Of a stretch of DNA of 64,000 bases, positions 1 through 8,695 are shown piece after piece. The DNA comes from CAIVVT01 sp963757265. GTDB lineage: Bacteria > Acidobacteriota > Terriglobia > Bryobacterales > Bryobacteraceae. The stretch's first letter is position 1; each line of letters starts with the position of its first letter. The stretch covers positions 2,604,001-2,668,000 of the forward strand of contig CAVWRA010000006.1 of the NCBI GenBank assembly GCA_963757265.1, read 5' to 3'. Below the pieces are notes generated by a model. It did no database searches, was not told the DNA's origin, and saw nothing but the letters and a program-made list of their open reading frames with translations. Both the position numbers and the translations under genes were made by a program.

Positions 1-1236
1 CAGGTTCAGCCGCGTCGGCGTGGCCGTGTCGCCGGCCCCGTTGAAGGCCTGCATCAACACCATTCCAAGCGCGTAAAACAGGTTGCCCGTGGAGATGATC
101 CGCAGGCACAGCATCCCGTTTTCGATCACCGCCGCATCGCGCGTAAAGATCGTCACCAGCGGCCGCGTGAACAGCAGGAAAATCGCGCCCGACACGCCCA
201 GCGCCGCCATGTTGTAGAACGCAATCCGCCGCACTGCCGCCGCCGCGCGCTCCGGCCGCCGCGCCCCCAGGTTCTGCCCCACCAGCGTCGTCGCCGCGTT
301 CGAAAGGCCCCACGACGGCATCAGCGTGAAGATGATCATGCGGATCGCCACCGTGTATCCCGCCAGCGCCTCGCTGCCGAACGTGGCGATGATCCGGATC
401 AGCCACACCCAGCTCGCCTGGGCGATCAGATACTGCAACGCGCCATTGCCCGACACGCGCGCCAGTTTCGACAGGAGCGCCCACCGCACCCGCAGATGCC
501 GCCGCGTGATGTGCACCCGCGAGGCCGCCCCGGCCAGCAGCCAGAACTGCAGCGCCACGCCCGCCGTGCGCCCGATCGTGGTCGCCACCGCCGCGCCGGT
601 CACGCCCATCCTCGGAAACGGGCCCAGCCCGTAGATCAGGCACGGATCCAGCACCAGGTTGATGGCGTTGGCGAACCACAGCACCCTCATCGATATCGCC
701 GGATCGCCGGCCCCGCGGAAGATCGCGTTCATCACGAACAGCAGCATGATGCTGAACGTGCTGCCCAGCATGATCCGCGTGAACATCGCGCCCGTCGCCA
801 CCACCGCCGCCTCAGCGTTCATCAGCCGCAACAGCTGCGGCGCGAACACCACCCCGGGCACGGCGATGGCCGCTGCCAGCAACAGCCCCAGAATCACGGC
901 CTGCACGGCCGATTCCGCCGCCCCCTCGGCGTCCTTCTCGCCGATGCGCCGCGCCACCATCGCCGTCGTCGCCATGCTGGCGCCCATGGCCACGCCGTAG
1001 AAGATGGTCATCAGCGTCTCCGTCAGCCCCACCGCCGCCACGGAAACCGCGCCCAGCCGCGCCACCCAGAACATGTCCACGATGGCGAACAGAGACTCCA
1101 TGCACGTCTCCAGCACCATCGGTACGGCCAGCAGGAAGATCGCGCGCCGCAGCGGCAGAACGGTGTAGTCCTGCGCCACGCCGGTGAGCGACGTGCGCAG
1201 CTCGGCCCACACGCTGGGGGAAGCGTCGTGATCCAA
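1..1236 (-). CDS. MATE-family efflux transporter (N-terminal part; C-terminus outside window)
   Basis: Inner-membrane multidrug/toxin exporter of the MATE (NorM/DinF-like) family. The visible 412 codons run from a hydrophilic N-terminus into the typical first helix (LLAVPMVLETCMESLF, then a VDMFWVARLG loop), continue through repeated hydrophobic segments and include a second-half repeat around a QYLIAQASWVWLIRI helix. The gene reads off the left edge, so perhaps 40-60 residues are missing. The start is uncertain: a TTG at 1236 follows an in-frame TAG, and a GTG lies at 1212; neither has a clear Shine-Dalgarno. It is divergent from the NAD synthetase. The family is clear; substrate and coupling ion are not. 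Confidence 0.85.
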   Translation of the reverse strand, partial: MDHDASPSVWAELRTSLTGVAQDYTVLPLRRAIFLLAVPMVLETCMESLFAIVDMFWVARLGAVSVAAVGLTETLMTIFYGVAMGASMATTAMVARRIGEKDAEGAAESAVQAVILGLLLAAAIAVPGVVFAPQLLRLMNAEAAVVATGAMFTRIMLGSTFSIMLLFVMNAIFRGAGDPAISMRVLWFANAINLVLDPCLIYGLGPFPRMGVTGAAVATTIGRTAGVALQFWLLAGAASRVHITRRHLRVRWALLSKLARVSGNGALQYLIAQASWVWLIRIIATFGSEALAGYTVAIRMIIFTLMPSWGLSNAATTLVGQNLGARRPERAAAAVRRIAFYNMAALGVSGAIFLLFTRPLVTIFTRDAAVIENGMLCLRIISTGNLFYALGMVLMQAFNGAGDTATPTRLNL

Positions 1237-1323
1237 CTCATAAGTCTATCGGCCCCGCAGCCCCGATTTCCGCCGCTGCAACGGGTTTGTCGAGCTCCGG
1301 CCGCTACAATAAGAGCAAGTCCC

Positions 1324-2973
1324 ATGCAGATCGCTCTGTGCCAGATCGACAACACCGTCGGGGATCTGGCCGGCAACGTCCAGCGCATCGCCGCTTCGGC
1401 TCGCGCGGCCTCGGCCCGCGGCGCGGAGCTGGCCGTTTTCCCCGAACTCGCGCTCACCGGCTACCCGCCGCGCGATCTGGTCGAAAAGCCTTCCTTCCTC
1501 GAACGCACCTCAACCGCGCTCGACGATCTCGCCGCCGCCACGCGCGACCTCCCGCTGGGCCTCATCAGTGGTTACGTCGGCCGCGCCCCCGAGGGTTCCC
1601 CGCACCGCGCCACCAATTCAGCCGCCCTCATCAGTGGCGGCCGGATCTGTTTCCGCCAGACCAAAATCCTGCTGCCCACCTACGACGTCTTCGACGAGTC
1701 GCGCAACTTCCAGCCCGCCTCCAGCCAGGAGATCTGCCACTTCCGCGGCCGCCGCATCGCGCTCTCCATCTGTGAGGACGCCTGGAACGACAAACAGTTC
1801 TGGGAGCGCCCGCTCTACACCCGCGACCCCGTCGCCGACCTCGCCCGCCAGGGCGCCGATCTGCTCATCGTCATCAACGGCTCGCCCTATCACCTCGGCA
1901 AACGCGCCCTCCGCCGCGACGTCTTTCGCGCCGTGGCGCTGCACCACCGCCTGCCGCTGGTCTACGTCAACATGACCGGCGGCAACGACCAGCTGGTCTT
2001 CGACGGCTCCAGTTTCTGCGTCGGCCCGGACGGTGAGATCGCGGCCGCGGCCAAATCGTTCGAAGAGGATCTTGTTCTATTCGACGCCGCCGCAAGGACC
2101 GGCGATCGCCACGACAATCTCGCCGACGAGATCGAAGCGGTCTACGCGGCGCTCGTCATGGGCACCCGCGACTACCTCCGCAAATGCGGCTTCCAGCGCG
2201 TGCTGATCGGCCTCAGCGGCGGCATCGACTCCACTCTCGTCGCCTGCATCGCCGCCGACGCCGTGGGTCCGGAAAACGTCGTCGGCGTCGCCATGCCCGG
2301 CCCCTTCAGCTCCGACCACTCCATCACCGACGCCCGCGCGCTGGCCGCCAATCTCGGCCTGCGCTTCGAGATCGTGCCCATCAGCGGCGCCTATTCGAAC
2401 CTCGTCGAACACCTCGCCCCGGTCTTCGGCGACGCCGCCCCCGGCGTCACCGAGGAGAACATCCAGGCGCGCCTGCGCGGGCTCACCTTGATGGCGTTGT
2501 CGAACAAGTGGAACGCCCTCGTGCTCGCCACCGGCAACAAGAGCGAGATGGCGGTCGGCTATTGCACCCTCTACGGCGACATGTGCGGCGGGCTGGCCGT
2601 CATCAGCGACGTGCCCAAGACCATGGTCTACGACCTGTGCCGAGTCGTGAACGCGCGCCGCGGCCCCGTGGTTCCCGAGAACGTCTTCCTCAAGCCGCCC
2701 TCGGCCGAGCTGCGGCCTGATCAGAAGGACACCGATTCTCTGCCGCCTTACGAGATCCTCGATGCCGTTCTCAAGGACTACATCGAGGAGCTGAAAACGC
2801 CCGCGCAGATCGCCGCCGGGCGCAACCTGTCCATGCAGCTGGTCCGCGACATCGTCAACAAGGTGGACCGCAACGAATACAAGCGCCAGCAGGCCGCTCC
2901 GGGCCTCAAGGTCACCACCAAGGCCTTCGGCATCGGCCGCCGCTTCCCCATCGCTCAGAGGTTCTACGAATGA
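1324..2973 (+). CDS. nadE: Glutamine-dependent NAD+ synthetase
   Basis: Last step of NAD+ synthesis: ATP-dependent amidation of nicotinate adenine dinucleotide using ammonia from glutamine. The 549-residue protein has the two-domain layout of the glutamine-hydrolysing type. Residues 1 to about 270 are a nitrilase-like amidase with a Glu-Lys-Cys triad visible as E41 (FPELALTGYPP), K114 (RQTKILLP) and C150 (LSICEDAW). The C-terminal half is the NAD synthetase domain with the pyrophosphate loop GLSGGIDSTL and the ATGNKSEMAVGY motif. I chose the ATG at 1324 because family homology begins there (MQIALCQIDNTVGDL); the frame is open far upstream but that part is not protein-like. Its stop overlaps the next start as ATGA. 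Confidence 0.96.
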   Translation: MQIALCQIDNTVGDLAGNVQRIAASARAASARGAELAVFPELALTGYPPRDLVEKPSFLERTSTALDDLAAATRDLPLGLISGYVGRAPEGSPHRATNSAALISGGRICFRQTKILLPTYDVFDESRNFQPASSQEICHFRGRRIALSICEDAWNDKQFWERPLYTRDPVADLARQGADLLIVINGSPYHLGKRALRRDVFRAVALHHRLPLVYVNMTGGNDQLVFDGSSFCVGPDGEIAAAAKSFEEDLVLFDAAARTGDRHDNLADEIEAVYAALVMGTRDYLRKCGFQRVLIGLSGGIDSTLVACIAADAVGPENVVGVAMPGPFSSDHSITDARALAANLGLRFEIVPISGAYSNLVEHLAPVFGDAAPGVTEENIQARLRGLTLMALSNKWNALVLATGNKSEMAVGYCTLYGDMCGGLAVISDVPKTMVYDLCRVVNARRGPVVPENVFLKPPSAELRPDQKDTDSLPPYEILDAVLKDYIEELKTPAQIAAGRNLSMQLVRDIVNKVDRNEYKRQQAAPGLKVTTKAFGIGRRFPIAQRFYE

Positions 2974-5483
2974 AACGGTTCCTCGCCGCCGCTCTGCTCG
3001 TCTCCGCGGCGGTTCTCATCTCGCAGCCCGCCCCGCCGGAGCGCGTCGGGCCGCTCCCCGGCGGCGGATTCCTGCTCAACAGCGGCTGGACCATCCGTCC
3101 CGCCGGCCGGCAGATCCCGCTCTCCACCCTGCCCCTGAGCTCGGCCGTCTCGCGCGATGGCAAACACGTCCTGATCCTGCAGGCCGGCTACATGCCGCCC
3201 ACCATCACCTCCCACGACGCCGCCACGATGCAGCAGATCGCCAGCGTCGCCCTGCCCGACGCCTGGCTCGGCCTGACCTTCGCGCCGGCTTCGTCGAAGT
3301 TCTATGTCGGCGGCGGCTCCAAGGCCTGCGTCTATGAATTCGAGCTGCTCTCCGACGGCCGCATCGAGCCCCGCCGCACCTTCACATTGGTCTCCGATAA
3401 GCTGCGCCAGCACACCGACTTCATCGGCGACGTCGCCATTTCGCCCGACGGCCGGCTGCTGTATGCCGCCGCGCTGCTGCGCGACGTCGTCTTCGTGGTC
3501 AACCTCTCCACCGGCATCGTCATCGAGGAATGGAAGACGCTGGCCCGCCCCTATCGTCTGTTGATGCACCCTTCCGGCCAGGCCTTCTACGTCACCGGAA
3601 TGGCCGCCGGCGCGGTGGCGCTGCAGCACGCCGGCTCCGGCGACCTGCTGTTCCGGATCTTCAGCGATCTCGAACCCATGGACATGGTCTGGAGCTCCGT
3701 CAAGCCCGCCGCGGGCGAGGATGGCGAGCCGCCCTCCTACCAGGCGCGGCTGTTCGTCGCCAGCGGCGGCACCAATATGGTCAACGTCTTCTCCGTTTCA
3801 GAGGACGCCACCCTCAAGCCGCTGGAGCGCATCAACATCTCCCTTTCCTCGCTCCAGCCCGCCGGTACCACGCCCTCCGCGCTGGCCCTTTCGCCCGATG
3901 AGAAGACCCTCTACGTGGTGTGCTCCGATCTGAACGCCGTCGCCGTGGTGGACGTCTCCGTCGCCAAAAGCGCCGTGCGCGGCTTCATTCCCGCCGGCTG
4001 GTATCCCACCGCCGCCCGCGTGCTGGCCGACGGACGCCTGCTGATCCTCAACGGGCGCGGCCTGCGCAGCTTCGCCAACCTGAAGGGCCCCAATCCGACT
4101 AAGCATGTCGCGCCCATGCACATGGGCAACACCGAGCTCGAATACGTCGGCGGCCTGCAGCGCGGCACGGTCTCGGTCGTGCCGCCCTTCGACGACGCCC
4201 AACTCGAGGCCTGGACCAAGACCGTTTACGCCAACTCGCCCTACCGCGACGAGACGCTGCTCGACGCCCGCGTGCCGGCCGGCAATCCGATCCCCTCGCA
4301 GCCCGGCCAGCCCTCGCCCATCCAGCACGTCATCTACATCGTCAAGGAGAACCGCACTTATGACCAGGTGCTGGGCGACCTCGGCATCGGCAACGGTGAC
4401 CCCTCGCTGACGCTGTTCGGCGCCGCCGTCACCCCCAACCTGCACCAGCTCGCCCGCGACTTCGTCCTGCTCGACAACTTCTACGTCAGCGCCGACGTCA
4501 GCGCCGACGGCCACAACTGGAGCTCCGCCGCCATCGCGCCGCCCTACGTCCAGCGCATGTGGCCCAACAGCTACGGCGGCCGCCGCAAGCACTACGACTA
4601 CGAAGGCAATGAGCGCGCCGCCCAGCCGCCCGCCGGCCGCCTCTGGAACAACGCCCTGATGAAGGGCCTGACCGTGCGCAACCTCGGCTGGTGGGTCAAC
4701 CTCATCACGCCCGCGCCCGCCTCCGGCCCGCAGGTGGCCAAGGCGCGCGATCCGCAACTGGCCCCGTACACCAACATGAACTACCGCGGTTTCGACCTCG
4801 ACTATCAGGACGTCGAGCGCGAGAAGGTTTTCGCCGACGAGCTGAAGCAGTGGGAGGCTTCCGGCAAGATGCCCGACCTCACCACCGTGCGTCTCCCCAA
4901 CGACCACACCTCCGGCGTGGCGCCCGGCAAGTACTCGCCCCGGGCCGCCGCCGCCGACAACGACCTGGCTGTCGGCCGCCTTGTCGAAGCCGTCAGCCGC
5001 AGCCGTTTCTGGGCCTCGACGGCCATCTTCATCCTCGAGGACGACGCCCAGAACGGCCCCGACCACGTCGACTCGCACCGCTCCACGGCATACGTCATTT
5101 CGCCCTACACCCGCGGCCGCGGCGTGGACTCGTCCATGTACAACACCACCTCGATGCTGCGCACCATCGAGCTGATTCTGGGCCTGCATCCGATGACCGT
5201 CTTCGACGCCTCGGCCCGCCCCATGTGGAACGCCTTCCGCAATCAGCCCGACCCCCGGCCGTTTGACGCCCTCCCCGCGCGTTACCCTATCGACGAGCGC
5301 AACCCGTTCTCCACCTCCGCCGACGCGCGCGTCTCCAGCCGCTTCGACCTCGCCGAGGCCGACCTCGTCGACGACGACGAGATGAACGCGATCCTGTGGC
5401 GGGCTCTCAAGCACGGCGCGTCTCCGCCGCCGGTCCGCAGCATCTTCGCCCGCCTGGGCGCGCCCGCGCCGTCCGTCCACTGA
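2970..5483 (+). CDS. Exported beta-propeller / phosphoesterase fusion protein
   Basis: An 837-residue protein with an N-terminal signal peptide (RFLAAALLVSAAVLIS). Residues about 30-430 form a YncE/YVTN-like beta-propeller, with repeated segments such as LALSPDEKTLYVVCSDLNAVAVVDV. From about residue 440 comes an alkaline-phosphatase-superfamily phosphoesterase domain, starting at IQHVIYIVKENRTYDQVLGD and containing LPNDHTSG and EDDAQNGPDHVDSHRST, which supply the metal-binding Asp/His residues of the family. Substrate unknown; extracytoplasmic phosphate-ester or phosphonate hydrolysis is the family expectation. Its ATG overlaps the nadE stop by four bases, so translation is probably coupled although no pathway link is evident. 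Confidence 0.88.
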   Translation: MKRFLAAALLVSAAVLISQPAPPERVGPLPGGGFLLNSGWTIRPAGRQIPLSTLPLSSAVSRDGKHVLILQAGYMPPTITSHDAATMQQIASVALPDAWLGLTFAPASSKFYVGGGSKACVYEFELLSDGRIEPRRTFTLVSDKLRQHTDFIGDVAISPDGRLLYAAALLRDVVFVVNLSTGIVIEEWKTLARPYRLLMHPSGQAFYVTGMAAGAVALQHAGSGDLLFRIFSDLEPMDMVWSSVKPAAGEDGEPPSYQARLFVASGGTNMVNVFSVSEDATLKPLERINISLSSLQPAGTTPSALALSPDEKTLYVVCSDLNAVAVVDVSVAKSAVRGFIPAGWYPTAARVLADGRLLILNGRGLRSFANLKGPNPTKHVAPMHMGNTELEYVGGLQRGTVSVVPPFDDAQLEAWTKTVYANSPYRDETLLDARVPAGNPIPSQPGQPSPIQHVIYIVKENRTYDQVLGDLGIGNGDPSLTLFGAAVTPNLHQLARDFVLLDNFYVSADVSADGHNWSSAAIAPPYVQRMWPNSYGGRRKHYDYEGNERAAQPPAGRLWNNALMKGLTVRNLGWWVNLITPAPASGPQVAKARDPQLAPYTNMNYRGFDLDYQDVEREKVFADELKQWEASGKMPDLTTVRLPNDHTSGVAPGKYSPRAAAADNDLAVGRLVEAVSRSRFWASTAIFILEDDAQNGPDHVDSHRSTAYVISPYTRGRGVDSSMYNTTSMLRTIELILGLHPMTVFDASARPMWNAFRNQPDPRPFDALPARYPIDERNPFSTSADARVSSRFDLAEADLVDDDEMNAILWRALKHGASPPPVRSIFARLGAPAPSVH

Positions 5484-5522
5484 AGTCCACAGAGGTCTAC
5501 AGAGGTCTATAGAGGAGGTTCC

Positions 5523-7664
5523 GTGCCCCGCACCTTGCTGGTCTTCGTCTGGCACATGCACCAGCCCTTTTACAAGGATCTGGCCTCGGGCGAGTATCAA
5601 CTGCCCTGGACGCGCATGCACGCCCTCAAGGACTACTACGGCATGGTGCAGATGCTCGAGGACTTCCCCTTCATCCGCCAGACCTTCAACCTCGTGCCGT
5701 CCATGATCGAGCAGATCGAGGAATACGCCCGCGGCGAAGCCCGCGACCCCTTCCTGCGCTGCGCCCTCAAGCCTGCCGACCAGCTCAGCGCCGACGAGCA
5801 GGCCTTCGTCCTCAAGTACTTCTTCCAGGCCAACGCCTCGCGCCTGATCTACCGCTACCCGCGCTTGGGCGAGCTCTACAACGCCTGGCGCGCCGCCGGC
5901 TTCAACCCCGAGCGCGCCCGCCGCGCCTTCTCCACCGCCGCCCTGCGCGACCTCCAGGTGCTCTCCCAATTGGCCTGGTTCGACGAGATCTTCCTGGAGA
6001 CCGATCCCGACGTCCAGGCGCTGGTGGAAAAGGGCCGCGACTACTCCGCCGCCGACCAGGCGCTGATGGGCCGCAAGCAGACCGAGATCTGCGCTCTGGT
6101 GATACCCGCCTATAAGCGTTTCGCCCAGCGCGGCCAGATCGAGATCTCGGTCACGCCGTTCTACCATCCCATCCTGCCCCTGCTGTGCGACTCCAACATC
6201 GCTTCGGTTTCGCACCCCAACGTGCCCCTGCCGCGCCGCTTTCAGTTCCCCCAGGACGCCCGTCACCAGATCCAGTCGGCGCTGGACTACGCCCAGGCCC
6301 ACCTCGGCCTCCGCCCCGCCGGCATGTGGCCTTCGGAAGGGTCGGTCTCGGACGAAGTGCTGACCATCGCGGCCGAATGCGGCGTCGAGTGGATGGCCAC
6401 CGACAACGGCGTGCTCGGCGCCACGCTGGGCCACTCCGCGGGCATCGACGATACCTGCCGCCCGTGGGTCTGGAAGCACGGCGGCCATGCCATGCGGCTG
6501 ATCTTCCGCGACCATTTCCTGAGCGACCTGATCGGCTTCGTCTACTCGCGCATGGAACCCGCCCAGGCGGCCGTGCATTTCCTCGACCGCATCCGCGACA
6601 ACGCCCGCCACCTCCACGCCCAGGGCCGCGACGCCCTGGTGCCCATCATCCTCGACGGCGAGAACGCCTGGGAGCACTACGAGCGCAACGGGCGCCCCTT
6701 CCTGTCGGAGCTCTACCGCCTCATCTCGGCCGATCCGTCCATCGAGGCCGTCACCGTCAGCGAAGCCCTCAAGCGCGTGCCCGCCGCCGAGCTCGCGCGC
6801 ATTCATCCCGGCTCCTGGATCAACGCCAACTTCGACATATGGATCGGCGCCGAGGAGGACAACCAGGCCTGGGACTATCTGCTCGATGCCCGCCAGGCCT
6901 GGGAGCGCTTCGCCCCCTCGCCCGCCGCCGCCGCGCTCCCGCCCGAACGCCGCGCCATGGCTTACCAGGAGCTGCTCATCGCCGAAGGCAGCGACTGGTG
7001 CTGGTGGTACGGGCCGGAGCACGCCAGCGAGAACAAGCCCGAGTTCGACAAGCTGTTCCGCGACCACCTGGCCAATTTCTACCGCCTGATCGGTCAGACA
7101 CCGCCCGACGAGCTCTCGCGTACCATCCTGCGCCTGGAGGTGGTCGAGCACCAGGAGCCCCCCGTGGGACCCATCCGGCCGGTCATCGACGGCGAGGTTT
7201 CAAGCTACTTCGAATGGATGGGTGCCGGCCTGTACCGCCCCGACGAGCGCCAGGGGGCCATGCACGGGCGCCGCATCCACCTGCGCGAAGTCCGCTACGG
7301 CAGCGACCTGCAGAGCCTCTTCGTGCGCCTCGACTTCCACCAGTCGCAGCCCGGCGCCATGGCCGGCAAGGAGGTCCGCTGCACCTTCGCCCCCGCCGCC
7401 GGCGCCGGCCCTGAGACGGAATTCCGGTTGCAGTTGACCCGCGATGGCGTCCAGATCGTCGGCCGGGAAGGCCCCGCCGCGAAGTTCCCCGAGGTCCTCC
7501 AGGCCGCCTATCGCAGAGTCCTCGAGTTGGCCCTGCCCTGCGCCGCGCTGAACGCCGCCGCGCCCGTACGCATGCAATTCTCCCTCTGGGAGGACGGCCT
7601 GCCGCTCGACGCCGCCCCCGCCCAGGGCTGGATCGAGTTCACCCCCGGCGTGTACGCCGACTGA
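5523..7664 (+). CDS. Glycoside hydrolase family 57 protein (alpha-amylase/glucanotransferase type)
   Basis: 713 residues with a complete GH57 barrel. The hallmark HMHQP motif lies near residue 11. The catalytic nucleophile region is visible as GMWPSEGSVSDEV and the general-acid region as IILDGENAWEHYE. The C-terminal ~250 residues are a helical and beta-sandwich extension usual for long GH57 proteins. There is no signal peptide, so a cytoplasmic role in alpha-glucan (glycogen or maltodextrin) metabolism is likely. The start is a GTG preceded by a strong ribosome binding site (AGAGGAGGTTCC). Just upstream, 5485-5515 carries a short imperfect tandem of ACAGAGGTCT. Exact specificity (amylase, branching, transferase) cannot be told. 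Confidence 0.9.
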   Translation: MPRTLLVFVWHMHQPFYKDLASGEYQLPWTRMHALKDYYGMVQMLEDFPFIRQTFNLVPSMIEQIEEYARGEARDPFLRCALKPADQLSADEQAFVLKYFFQANASRLIYRYPRLGELYNAWRAAGFNPERARRAFSTAALRDLQVLSQLAWFDEIFLETDPDVQALVEKGRDYSAADQALMGRKQTEICALVIPAYKRFAQRGQIEISVTPFYHPILPLLCDSNIASVSHPNVPLPRRFQFPQDARHQIQSALDYAQAHLGLRPAGMWPSEGSVSDEVLTIAAECGVEWMATDNGVLGATLGHSAGIDDTCRPWVWKHGGHAMRLIFRDHFLSDLIGFVYSRMEPAQAAVHFLDRIRDNARHLHAQGRDALVPIILDGENAWEHYERNGRPFLSELYRLISADPSIEAVTVSEALKRVPAAELARIHPGSWINANFDIWIGAEEDNQAWDYLLDARQAWERFAPSPAAAALPPERRAMAYQELLIAEGSDWCWWYGPEHASENKPEFDKLFRDHLANFYRLIGQTPPDELSRTILRLEVVEHQEPPVGPIRPVIDGEVSSYFEWMGAGLYRPDERQGAMHGRRIHLREVRYGSDLQSLFVRLDFHQSQPGAMAGKEVRCTFAPAAGAGPETEFRLQLTRDGVQIVGREGPAAKFPEVLQAAYRRVLELALPCAALNAAAPVRMQFSLWEDGLPLDAAPAQGWIEFTPGVYAD

Positions 7665-7674
7665 ACCGCTGACC

Positions 7675-8343
7675 CTACTTGCCGACGCCCGAATACCGCC
7701 CCAGCGTGTGAATCAGTTCCACGGCCGCCGGCGGCGGCGGGACCTTGCCGTTCAGCACATCGCGGCGATTGATCTCGTGTCCATACAGGTCCTTGTCAAC
7801 ATCTTCGTCCGGACGCAGCGTCGCGCCCTGCAGCGCGATCCCCGCGAACACGCCGCGCGAGCGCGACCACGACAGGATCTCGGCGTGCATCGACAGGTCC
7901 GTGTCGGCCGTCGTTTCGCGCCCCACCGGGCCCGCCGCCACGCTGGCATCCCCGCCCAGCGTGAACTTGCTCGACAACAGGTGCTCCATCCCGCTCTTAT
8001 TCCTCACCAGCAAAATGATGTCGGTCTCCGATGCGCCGATCTGAAAGCCGACGCTCCCGCCTTCGATCCGTATCGCCACCGGCCCGCTCCAGCCCCTCGG
8101 CACGCGGCACGTGGCAAAACCGCGGCCGAATTTCGCCCCCACGATGAAGCCCGCCTTCTTCAAGCCCGGCACCAGCACCATGCACTGCGAATCCCGCAGC
8201 AGATCGCGCGGAATGGAGCGGTCCGGCGTGTCCATGATCTCCTTGAACATGCTGTTGGCGTCCGCCAGCCTCCGGTTATCGGCCTCGCCCGCGTACATCA
8301 GTGCCGCCGAGCACAGAATCGTTGTAAAGAGTAGTGGTTTCAT
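7675..8343 (-). CDS. Exported SYLF (Ysc84-type) lipid-binding domain protein
   Basis: A 222-residue protein with a signal peptide (MKPLLFTTILCSAALMYAG) followed by a SYLF/DUF500 domain covering nearly the whole mature chain. Family landmarks are LRDSQCMVLVPGLKKAGF, VGAKFGRGFATCR, VGFQIGASETDIILLV and SKFTLGGDASVAAGPVGR. SYLF domains bind phospholipids; bacterial members are exported and of unclear role. Three in-frame ATGs lie within twelve bases. I prefer the third, at 8343, because GAGG sits at correct spacing before it. The gene is convergent with the GH57 gene, with only 10 bp between the stops. Confidence 0.9.
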   Translation of the reverse strand: MKPLLFTTILCSAALMYAGEADNRRLADANSMFKEIMDTPDRSIPRDLLRDSQCMVLVPGLKKAGFIVGAKFGRGFATCRVPRGWSGPVAIRIEGGSVGFQIGASETDIILLVRNKSGMEHLLSSKFTLGGDASVAAGPVGRETTADTDLSMHAEILSWSRSRGVFAGIALQGATLRPDEDVDKDLYGHEINRRDVLNGKVPPPPAAVELIHTLGRYSGVGK

Positions 8344-8393
8344 GTTCATCCTCATTTACACAGCATCGCGCACTTGTGTGAATCCTGTACGAA

Positions 8394-8429
8394 AAACCCC
8401 GCCGCATGCCTTGCGGCTCGGCGGGGTTT
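8394..8429. terminator. GC-rich hairpin, probable transcription terminator
   Basis: AAACCCCGCCG at 8394-8404 pairs perfectly with CGGCGGGGTTT at 8419-8429 around a 14-base loop, an 11-bp stem with A/T at its base. Read on the minus strand it follows hemG and precedes the SYLF gene. It would terminate hemG transcription and insulate the SYLF promoter. Confidence 0.7.
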
Positions 8430-8533
8430 GGTCTATGTCCGACCAAGGAGAATTGATGTTCATCCTTAGGGACGTTCCTCAAGTCCATTAGGATTCCGTA
8501 ATTCTCGCACATCCGCTGGCTGGAAGGAGCGAC

Positions 8534-8695
8534 TAGCCCGGATGTTGCACCACGATGGCAGCGAGGCGCGATGAGAGGGTTGCAGATACGAGGCGCGCGA
8601 CCGTCGCCGCCCGCAGGCGTACTTGGCCGCTACGTCGAGGACGGGGGGAGCCCCCTGGGCCCAGCGCAACGAAGTAGATGCGGCCCTATCGCGCG
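8534..8695. repeat. Diverged repeat, copy A (downstream of hemG)
   Basis: Begins with AGCCCGGATGTTGCAC (8534-8549), then CACGAT, GCGATGAGAGGG (8567-8578), GTCGAGGA (8633-8640) with a G-run, GCAACG and CCCTATCG. The same blocks occur in the same order at 10411-10712, with more spacer sequence there. The hemG stop codon falls inside the final CCCTATCG block. Together with 8430-8533, in which I see no gene, this fills the gap between the SYLF gene and hemG. Nature unknown: MITE-like element, IS end or structured RNA are possible. Confidence 0.55.

Noticed and set aside
496..1323. Long open frame extending nadE upstream
   Set aside because: It is antisense to the MATE gene, low in hydrophobic residues and rich in His/Arg/Gln as expected from a high-GC shadow; nadE homology begins at 1324.
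3798..7151. 1117-codon minus-strand frame
   Set aside because: It runs antisense through the phosphoesterase and GH57 genes and shows only shadow composition (Gly/Val/Ala/Asp/His/Gln).
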